Translations under genes and position numbers: made by a program
Part shown: piece after piece, positions 1 through 6,454 of the stretch
Numbering within the stretch: position 1 is the first letter of the stretch
How the letters are laid out: every line of letters starts with the position of its first letter
Source of the DNA: Promethearchaeota archaeon
GTDB lineage: Archaea > Asgardarchaeota > Lokiarchaeia > Sigynarchaeales > SOKP01
Length of the DNA: 12,924 nucleotides
NCBI GenBank assembly: GCA_016839425.1
Contig: JAEOUI010000146.1
Span: 1-12,924 of the forward strand
Reading direction: 5' to 3'
Notes under the pieces: generated by a model
Database searches by the model: none
Told to the model about the DNA's origin: nothing
What the model saw: only the letters and a program-made list of their open reading frames with translations

Positions 1-465
1 AAAAGACAATATATTGTTAACTTCGTCATAATAGGTTGAAAATTGATCTCTCTGAATCCCTGGGATATCAATGATTATTTCTGTAAATGAATCAAAGTTA
101 TTAATTTCCGTATAAGGTTCACAAACATTAAAATCACCCTCATTATTGCAATTTTCTAGTACAAATTCACTTGCATCAAATGAATTTTTTAACTCCGCTT
201 GAGGAGTAATCTTTCTAACTTTAGCATGTTTTTCAGGTGAGTTCTTGATTAAATTTTCTAAATCGCTTTCATCAATATTGTCTTCAATTTTAATTTCAGG
301 ATCCTCTTTTCCTTCTTCGAAATGATACGAAACCTTGAATCCTTTAGGATGATCCTTAAATGTATTATTATCGGGAAATATAAACAAATCTAAATCGAAA
401 TTTTCTGCTCCAAATTTAAATAATTTTTTAATCCTATTTATAAAATCATCAATATCGCTCGACAT
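1..465 (-). CDS. Hsp20/alpha-crystallin family small heat-shock protein, C-terminus cut by window edge
   Basis: An ATG at 465-463 opens a frame that runs without a stop to base 1 (155 codons), so the C-terminal part is missing. A GGTGA ribosome binding site lies five bases upstream and decides the start. Residues 1-30 look amphipathic (MSSDIDDFINRIKKLF). Residues 40-65 contain GFKVSYHFEEG and PEIKIE, a pattern I associate with archaeal Hsp20 proteins. Residues 116-140 (EPYTEINNFDSF, then IIDIPGIQRD) match the start of an alpha-crystallin domain, with the usual P-x-x-x-I and (V/I)DxPG strands. Members are ATP-independent cytoplasmic holdases that bind unfolding proteins. The gene follows metE after 151 bp that hold a T-tract and a TATA-like box, so it probably has its own promoter. 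Family assignment is fairly secure; whether it is a stress chaperone or a GvpH-like gas-vesicle relative is open. Confidence 0.72.
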   Translation of the reverse strand, partial: MSSDIDDFINRIKKLFKFGAENFDLDLFIFPDNNTFKDHPKGFKVSYHFEEGKEDPEIKIEDNIDESDLENLIKNSPEKHAKVRKITPQAELKNSFDASEFVLENCNNEGDFNVCEPYTEINNFDSFTEIIIDIPGIQRDQFSTYYDEVNNILSF

Positions 466-520
466 CTCTTTCACCAAATTATGTTATATGTATTTTGTCA
501 ACCTTTAATTTACATATATT

Positions 521-530
521 AATTTATAAA
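521..530 (-). promoter_or_regulatory. TATA-like box for the Hsp20 gene
   Basis: On the minus strand this reads TTTATAAATT, inside a longer AT-rich stretch (511-540). It would place transcription start near 500, giving a leader of about 35 nt that carries the GGTGA ribosome binding site. AT richness makes chance matches easy. A second candidate, ACATATAA, lies about 25 bp before the start codon, but it would give an almost leaderless mRNA and leave the GGTGA unused. Confidence 0.35.
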
Positions 531-579
531 TATATAGTTAATGGTTTTATGATATAATAATAAAACAAGGTAGACAATC

Positions 580-585
580 AAAAAA
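580..585 (-). terminator. Oligo-T tract after metE
   Basis: The minus strand reads T6 (ACTTCTTTTTTGATTG context) about 32 nt beyond the metE stop. T-rich tracts without a hairpin are the usual archaeal intrinsic terminators. A TATA-like box for the next gene lies further downstream, which fits termination here. Confidence 0.4.
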
Positions 586-616
586 GAAGTATGTTCGAGT
601 TTCAAGTCTGAAATAT

Positions 617-1675
617 TCACTTATTATAATCTTGCTTTACTTCTTGGATGGCATTAAAGGTAGTTCTTAGGAGCTCAAATGCAACTTCAGGAGGCCTCCA
701 TCCCGATAAACCACAATCAGGTCCCACATATTTAAGTCGATCCCCATAGTGATTTAAAGCGTCTAAAAGGTTTTTTTTTATTGTTTCTTTGGAATCAATC
801 AAGCTTTTTACGCCGTCAATCGTTTTCAATTCGTCGTAAGATACACCAGAGTCCATTTTCTCCGCCATTATGCTATTTATATTCGTTCTGGTGATACCTA
901 CTCGCATAAATTTATCGTATTCATCGAGTTCTCGCTTGGGAATTTTGTTGGACTTATCTGAAGCGTATTCGCATGTAAGTACATCAATATATTTCGTTTG
1001 AAGTGGGATTTGAGCTAAATTTAGAGTGTGCAAGTGAATCTGACTCGTGGCGCTAACATTCTCCAAGGATTTGTCAAAAATTGAAGCGATTTCGTCGTTA
1101 TTAATGTTTGCAAGGTCGACATATCCAAATGAAGGTTCGTCTATAGATACTATAGATGTTTTCATATATTTCGTGTTTATTATCGAATTTTTAAGAAAAG
1201 AATTTACAGATCTTGCATAATTCAATGCCATATCTTGGTACACGGTAAATCCATGTTTTTTCAAGTAAAGTTCAATGGGTCCAGTAATGCAGATTTTAAC
1301 CTCAATTTCTTTTCCTTCTTTTTCATAATGTTCTTTGGCAAAATTTTCAAGTACAATCATTTCTGGAATGAAAGCTTTTTCAGACTCAACGAGTCCTGGT
1401 TCTTTTTCGTAATCAACAATTGGCTGCAAGAATTGGTTATACATATCCACATGTTGGGGAAAATTGATTATTTCCACGCCCGCTTTCAGTTTGTACTTAA
1501 AAGATTGAAGGAATGGGCTTATAAAGTAATTATTTATGCCTCGATTTTCAAAAATATCTGATTTTTTTATGAGGGCTTTATAAGCAATCCAATAATATTT
1601 ATTAAAAGCTTCTAAATCAATATTTTCTGAGAGAGGAAAACTTCCAACATCATCAAATCGGGGAAAGTCGATCAT
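617..1675 (-). CDS. metE: Core MetE-like cobalamin-independent methionine synthase (short, single catalytic domain)
   Basis: A 352-residue protein of the UROD/MetE superfamily that covers only the catalytic C-terminal barrel of classical MetE (about 750 aa). It should methylate homocysteine to methionine in the cytoplasm. Characterised stand-alone core enzymes use a methylated corrinoid protein rather than methyl-folate as donor. The N-terminal FDDVGSFP strand, IDEPSFG (residues 178-184) and the C-terminal GPDCGLSGW (318-326) are typical. Zinc ligands by alignment are H214, E236 and C321 in this numbering. The second ligand, normally Cys in an HxC motif, is His here (IHLHT, H214/H216), which is odd. 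C235, just before E236, could compensate. I chose ATG 1675 because FPRFDDVGSFP follows directly; a TTG at 1690 would add five residues. No clear ribosome binding site is seen. The gene lies 35 bp after the methyltransferase stop and may be partly co-transcribed with it. Related methylcobamide methyltransferases remain possible. Confidence 0.8.
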   Translation of the reverse strand: MIDFPRFDDVGSFPLSENIDLEAFNKYYWIAYKALIKKSDIFENRGINNYFISPFLQSFKYKLKAGVEIINFPQHVDMYNQFLQPIVDYEKEPGLVESEKAFIPEMIVLENFAKEHYEKEGKEIEVKICITGPIELYLKKHGFTVYQDMALNYARSVNSFLKNSIINTKYMKTSIVSIDEPSFGYVDLANINNDEIASIFDKSLENVSATSQIHLHTLNLAQIPLQTKYIDVLTCEYASDKSNKIPKRELDEYDKFMRVGITRTNINSIMAEKMDSGVSYDELKTIDGVKSLIDSKETIKKNLLDALNHYGDRLKYVGPDCGLSGWRPPEVAFELLRTTFNAIQEVKQDYNK

Positions 1676-1703
1676 CGTATTAAGTAACAATCAAGCATGT
1701 TAG

Positions 1704-1710
1704 AAAAAAA
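1704..1710 (-). terminator. T7 tract abutting the methyltransferase stop codon
   Basis: On the minus strand the TAA stop of the methyltransferase (1713-1711) is followed directly by seven T. It sits about 30 bp upstream of the metE start, so it could terminate or attenuate read-through into metE. Archaeal RNA polymerase often stops on such tracts, but a coupled ribosome would still cover this one. Confidence 0.35.
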
Positions 1711-3645
1711 TTAGTAATATTTTTCCATCAATGAATCTATGATGCTTTCTTCCACATTAAAAAGAGTGAAACGCAAGTGATCTATCAAATAAAGTATTGA
1801 ACTAATTTTTCTATACGATAGTACTTTTAATAAATCCAACCTTTCCTTATCTGAATTTGCATCGAAAGGCCAAATATCTTTTAGATAGAAAATAATTTTT
1901 TCTATATCTTCTTTTTCAATAGTAAATTCGGAATCAATTAGAATTTTCGAAAGAATTAGAACGATGTACAATATTTTTCTTTCTTTTTCAGATATAAAAA
2001 CATTTTTATCAGGAACAGGCAAGAGATTTTCAAGTTTTGATTTACTCCTTTTAAGCGCAATGTTCATTGCCTTAAACAAAAATTTAAATAATTTTGAATT
2101 AAAATACGCAAGGTAAAAAGGCATCCATTCTTTTAGGTCAGAAGATTTCAGCCAAACAAAATAAGTATCCGAAGTGGCGTAATAAACACCATTAGAAAAC
2201 CCAAATTGATTTTCAGAGGAAACAAATTTGAAGAATATCTTTGGTTCGGCATCGTAGAATGGCTCAAGATTCATCAATTCTTTATGTTTAACTCTCTCTT
2301 GTTTTAATACTCTCACATGCAAACCCCTTCTTGGAAAATAAAAGTCTTCAGGATTTTCCTTGGCGTTTATCAAAATATCCCGTAATTGGTCTTCGTATTG
2401 CTTAATATAGCGAGTTAGAATTGGATATTTTTCTTCAAATAAGCGGTTTCGTATTTCATAATTAGGATTTATAAACTCGATTTTATTGAATACAATTGCG
2501 TATCCAATAAAATCGTTTTTAGCATGACCATATGGTTTGATTGAACGGCTTTTATAAATTTTCTTTAATCTCTCTTTTTCAAGGTTCGATATTTTTTCAA
2601 ATTTTAAGTTGATTTTAACATAAAAATCATCACCATCTACAAGCAAGTTTTCACCAGGAGTTAAAATAAATACATTATCTTTAATGAAGATCATTCCATT
2701 TCTGATAGTAAAAAGATCTTTTAATCGAGTGATCTTTCCATTGTTCGTACACCGTAATTCTATTTTATCCACAACTTCTTTCGCTTTTTGAGGATGACAT
2801 AAAAACCAACTCCCTTCAGGACTTAAATCGTTGTTAGTTAACGCAGATGTATACCTTGATATAATTTTTGATTTTTTTCTTGTTGATAACAATTGAAAAA
2901 TTCTTTTTATATCTTTTTCTTCAGTTTTTTTAAGCCTACTAATGTTTAACTGAGCAATATTAATTGTTTTATTCGCTCCAGTTAAAATTTCTTCTTCAGT
3001 TTTCTTTTGAAGAACAAAAATACAATTTTTTTGTCCTTGAGCATTTTTAAATACAGTTGTTCCCGATAAATCGATATAATCAATTAAAAAACACTCGTGG
3101 AGCACATGTGGTTTTAAATACTTGATTCCTGTGCTTTTAGACTTCGTAATCCAATAATTTGTTGTTATAAATGATATGATACCGCCGGGCTTGGTCAAAT
3201 GAATCGATTGGTGGATGAAATAATAAAATAAATCCATATTTCCAGCAAAATATGTCTTACAAACGGGATATTTATTCCTATATTCTTGAAATAAATCAGG
3301 ATTATAGTTTTGCCCTAAATAAGGAGGATTTCCTACAACTAAATCGAATTTTTCTTCAAGACTAGTACCTAAAAAATTTTCGTATTTAAAGTTAACATCG
3401 GGATATATCGTCTTTAAGGTATTCATTAAGGTCGAATCGATTTCAAACGCTACGATGTCTTTAATACCATGTTCTTTTAAAGAATCTATAAAAATTCCTT
3501 CTCCAGCTGAAGGTTCTAATGCTTTAAGCACTGGATTTTTAGCGTGACATAATGCATTTTCTACGATAAAATTTGCAACATAATGTGGAGTGAATACTTG
3601 TCCAATAGACGATTTTATTAATTCCTTCTTATTATTCGAAATCAT
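1711..3645 (-). CDS. N6-adenine DNA methyltransferase (gamma type) with TaqI/Eco57I-like specificity region
   Basis: A 644-residue protein that transfers a methyl group from S-adenosylmethionine to adenine N6 in a specific DNA sequence. Motif X is QVFTP (16-20), motif I is EPSAGEG (44-50), an acidic strand end FEID (67-70) follows, and the catalytic motif IV is NPPY (106-109). The order X-I-IV puts it in the gamma class (M.TaqI, N-12 family). Residues about 300-560 form a likely target-recognition region: RNGMIFIKDNVFIL, then FYFPRRGLHVR, then NGVYYATSDTYFVW and AYFNSKLF, as in TaqI-like C-terminal domains. The tail (about 570-644) is unassigned and helical. There is no nuclease domain before motif X and no endonuclease gene nearby, so it is an orphan methylase here rather than a type IIG enzyme. 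It starts 85 bp after the SIR2 gene stop and is strongly AT-rich. The enzyme class is secure; restriction, defence or epigenetic role is not shown. Confidence 0.9.
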   Translation of the reverse strand: MISNNKKELIKSSIGQVFTPHYVANFIVENALCHAKNPVLKALEPSAGEGIFIDSLKEHGIKDIVAFEIDSTLMNTLKTIYPDVNFKYENFLGTSLEEKFDLVVGNPPYLGQNYNPDLFQEYRNKYPVCKTYFAGNMDLFYYFIHQSIHLTKPGGIISFITTNYWITKSKSTGIKYLKPHVLHECFLIDYIDLSGTTVFKNAQGQKNCIFVLQKKTEEEILTGANKTINIAQLNISRLKKTEEKDIKRIFQLLSTRKKSKIISRYTSALTNNDLSPEGSWFLCHPQKAKEVVDKIELRCTNNGKITRLKDLFTIRNGMIFIKDNVFILTPGENLLVDGDDFYVKINLKFEKISNLEKERLKKIYKSRSIKPYGHAKNDFIGYAIVFNKIEFINPNYEIRNRLFEEKYPILTRYIKQYEDQLRDILINAKENPEDFYFPRRGLHVRVLKQERVKHKELMNLEPFYDAEPKIFFKFVSSENQFGFSNGVYYATSDTYFVWLKSSDLKEWMPFYLAYFNSKLFKFLFKAMNIALKRSKSKLENLLPVPDKNVFISEKERKILYIVLILSKILIDSEFTIEKEDIEKIIFYLKDIWPFDANSDKERLDLLKVLSYRKISSILYLIDHLRFTLFNVEESIIDSLMEKYY

Positions 3646-3705
3646 CTGATCTTAATTAGGTTCAGAAAGCTAAATACTTGTTGGTGATTGGTATCTGAAT
3701 AAATG

Positions 3706-3712
3706 AAAAAAA
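3706..3712 (-). terminator. Oligo-T tract between the SIR2 gene and the methyltransferase gene
   Basis: The minus strand reads TTCTTCTTTTTTTCATTT about 18 nt after the SIR2-gene stop, with T7 at its core. A TATA-like TATTTA (about 3676-3681) follows, roughly 30 bp before the methyltransferase ATG. The methyltransferase may therefore have its own short-leader promoter. This argues against, but does not exclude, one transcript for both genes. Confidence 0.4.
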
Positions 3713-3730
3713 GAAGAATTTTAAGAAATT

Positions 3731-6313
3731 TTAAGTCAAAAGCTTGTTTAAAGCGCTTTGAGCGTTTTCATATCCTAAATCAATAGCCAATTCATTTGCC
3801 AGTGAGAGCGTTAATTCCCGAGCGGGCATGTGAAGTGTACTTGCATTACCTCTAAAAGCAGGATGATATTTTCCAATGATTTTTAATGCTTCTTGGGGTT
3901 CGTTCTTTTCTCTGAGAAGATAAGCAGTTCGATAAATATATACATCCGTCCACACGGGTTGCGTGATCAATTTTATTGCATCTAAGCAAATTAAGTAATA
4001 TTTAAGAGCGTTTTCCTTGTCTCCTATTATTTCGTAAAAACCTGCTAAAGATCCTGGAATATTTTCTGGAGTGGCTTCAGTTACGACGCCATCTGTAAGT
4101 GCCAAACTTCGTAAAGTTGCTTTCTTGCATAATTCAAACTCGTTTCCCATTTCAGCTAAATTCACAAGAAGTCCGCATAATTTTTGAACAAATCGGGAAG
4201 GAAGAGATTCTAAAGCGTTATCGATCCACGGACTCGTTTTTTCATATAAATATTTATAGATTTCAGATGGTGTTGATTTAAAGGGATAATTTCCACTCGT
4301 CCAAGCTTCTTGATATCTTTTCATCCCGTGTGGATCTAAATATTGGAATCCCATAATCCAAAGCGACAGAATTCCAATTTCTACGATATTTTCAACTCGA
4401 AAATTTGTATTTTTTGCCCTTTCTATTATAGGCAAGAAAGATTTGCGAATGATAGAATCGAGTTGGCTCAACATTCCAGGATTTATGCATTTATTCTGGT
4501 CTCGTTGTTCTTCTGGAAGATGTCCTTGCGACACGGCTACTAACAACTCTTGGTAAACCTCACTCTGACTATAAAGACTGGTTAAAAATCCTGCCATGGT
4601 CGTCAAGGTAATTGAGAAAGCGCTTGCTTGATCTTCAAAAATTTCATCCGAACTGCTATTAACGGCAACATTCACTTGCCTTTTAAATAATTCAGAAAGA
4701 TCTACTGTCATTCCCATTGATTCATAAGTAGCTTTTTGGTTAATATCAGTACAATTAGCTTGAAATGTATCGTAATCAATTTCTCCAGAAATATATTTCT
4801 TTTTTTCGGCCTCCATGAGGGATAAATACATCTTCCATTTATTTCCATTAGGCTTTTTTAGTCCAAGCTCAAAATTAAGCAATATAAGGTCTGCTTTTGC
4901 TTCAGGAGTACTCTGCATCATGAGGTTCATTTGTTTCCGTGAATATTCTACGGCTAATAAAACAGACTCTTTTAGATCGAAATTTCTCGTGGTTGTAGCT
5001 AATGCATTTAGAAAAGTTGAAATTATTTGAGGATTATCGGTGATACCAGGAAATTCGTTATTATTAATTATTTCTCGTATTTGTGGTTTGTAATCGTTAC
5101 GGATGAGGCTCATTACGCTTTCCATCGTGAGTTCGAAAATCTTTTGTTGATACTCTTCCAAAGAGAGCTTTCCTTCGCTATATTTTTGACTTAGTTCAGT
5201 CATTTTTGACCCAAGGTTAAAATCGGCTGCGTCCGTTTTTTGGCTTAATTCCTTGCTATCTTTAGCCATTTCACGAAATGCCTTTGAAAATTTATGGCTT
5301 TCCGTTATGACAAGCCCGATCATATGAGCAGGGGGAAAATTTTCAACCCAATCCTTGAAAAATCGTATTCTTTCGACTTCTGCTCTTGCAAAATGAGCAA
5401 CCACATCCTTGTAGATTTTTACTCCCAAATCCAAGATGAAAACATTTTTCAATAAACTCGTCTGTTCAATCGCTAGCATTAAACCCGAGGGCAACTCTGA
5501 CTCAGAAAATTCAAATGAATTCCAACAAGAAGAGAAAATATCTTTAAAATCAGGACCTCCTTCTTCGTTAGGAAGACGATTCCAAACTATTTTTCTGATC
5601 TTTGGTCCTATTCGTTCCCAAAATCGTCTATAATTTAAGTGATTAAAATCCCAGCCCGAATATCCTAAAAAGAGACATGGATAACGGGAAATTAATTTTT
5701 CTAACAATTCTGCTTTTGGCATAGAAAAACCTTTTGCAGTTTTGTAAGCAGAAGCAACGCTCACGATACTATTTGGTCTTTCAATAGTACCATGAACCTT
5801 ACAAAGTAAGAATTTGTTTCCAATGTTACCATTAATTAGTTGATTTTTCCCATATTCTTCGTATTCCCTGTTTTCCACAAGTAAATCAAATTCAACCTGC
5901 TCTTCTTTAAGTGCTTTCTCAAGATATATATCAAAGTTTGTCGTAAAGCAGGCTTTTAAAGCACCTTGTTTAGCCAATCTCGCAATCATAATGTGATTAG
6001 CGTTTGGTTCTGCTACATCCAAGGCTTCAAAAGCCGTATATAACCGCTCGTCTAATATAGTAGCGAAAGATTCGAGTACTTCTTCTGGTTGCATATTGGA
6101 GTCTGTTAATATCATATCTTTAGGGATGTTATAATCGTCTGGTACTTTATTAAAAAAAGCTGTTAAAATTTCTTCTGTTAAGGTCCACCAAGAAGGCGAG
6201 CAACTAGGAGGAGAAATAGATATTCCCGCACCACAAAAAGCAATAAAACCCTCTTGTGCTATCTCTGCTAATTTTTCTGAGAGTGGTTTTGGTATATATT
6301 CATTTTTAGTCAT
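3731..6313 (-). CDS. SIR2-domain protein with long helical C-terminal region, probable NAD-consuming defence effector
   Basis: An 860-residue protein. Residues about 1-300 form a SIR2-like Rossmann domain: FCGAGIS (26-32) for NAD binding, FTTNFD (123-128) with the conserved Asn126/Asp128, KVHG (172-175) with the catalytic-type His174, and FLGYSGWDFN (215-224). No paired CxxC zinc ribbon is seen, so it resembles the SIR2_2-type domains of ThsA, DSR and SIR2-APAZ proteins, not protein deacetylases. Residues 300-860 have no domain I recognise. They look almost wholly alpha-helical, and residues about 750-860 look like TPR-type helical pairs (NALKYYLICLDAIKL, QEALKIIGKYH). This effector-plus-sensor layout is known from defence-associated sirtuins that destroy NAD+ after phage sensing. 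No signal peptide or membrane segment is seen. The ATG is preceded by GTGAT. The orphan DNA methylase gene follows after 85 bp. The SIR2 domain call is strong; defence and NADase activity are inferred. Confidence 0.85.
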   Translation of the reverse strand: MTKNEYIPKPLSEKLAEIAQEGFIAFCGAGISISPPSCSPSWWTLTEEILTAFFNKVPDDYNIPKDMILTDSNMQPEEVLESFATILDERLYTAFEALDVAEPNANHIMIARLAKQGALKACFTTNFDIYLEKALKEEQVEFDLLVENREYEEYGKNQLINGNIGNKFLLCKVHGTIERPNSIVSVASAYKTAKGFSMPKAELLEKLISRYPCLFLGYSGWDFNHLNYRRFWERIGPKIRKIVWNRLPNEEGGPDFKDIFSSCWNSFEFSESELPSGLMLAIEQTSLLKNVFILDLGVKIYKDVVAHFARAEVERIRFFKDWVENFPPAHMIGLVITESHKFSKAFREMAKDSKELSQKTDAADFNLGSKMTELSQKYSEGKLSLEEYQQKIFELTMESVMSLIRNDYKPQIREIINNNEFPGITDNPQIISTFLNALATTTRNFDLKESVLLAVEYSRKQMNLMMQSTPEAKADLILLNFELGLKKPNGNKWKMYLSLMEAEKKKYISGEIDYDTFQANCTDINQKATYESMGMTVDLSELFKRQVNVAVNSSSDEIFEDQASAFSITLTTMAGFLTSLYSQSEVYQELLVAVSQGHLPEEQRDQNKCINPGMLSQLDSIIRKSFLPIIERAKNTNFRVENIVEIGILSLWIMGFQYLDPHGMKRYQEAWTSGNYPFKSTPSEIYKYLYEKTSPWIDNALESLPSRFVQKLCGLLVNLAEMGNEFELCKKATLRSLALTDGVVTEATPENIPGSLAGFYEIIGDKENALKYYLICLDAIKLITQPVWTDVYIYRTAYLLREKNEPQEALKIIGKYHPAFRGNASTLHMPARELTLSLANELAIDLGYENAQSALNKLLT

Positions 6314-6454
6314 TATATCACATGTTTTGGTCTATTTCTTAATTTATGTTACCATCATAAATAATTATTACTGATACTAAGGTTTTGTAATTCCTTCTTT
6401 TTTATTCAATTATTTAAGATAAATAGGAAAGGAAATTTTATATTAATAAACCAG

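Noticed and set aside
1235..1561. A 108-codon plus-strand frame within metE
   Set aside because: It lies wholly antisense to a well-supported gene, and its Phe/Asn-rich product is typical of a complementary-strand shadow.
1711..3645. Type IIG restriction-modification enzyme
   Set aside because: Methylase motif X begins at residue 16, leaving no room for an N-terminal nuclease, and I see no PD-(D/E)xK signature in the C-terminal region.
3646..3730. Possible C/D-box RNA (GTGATTG followed by CTGA) between the methylase and SIR2 genes
   Set aside because: The C box deviates from RUGAUGA, the spacing is too short for a guide, and no C'/D' pair is visible.
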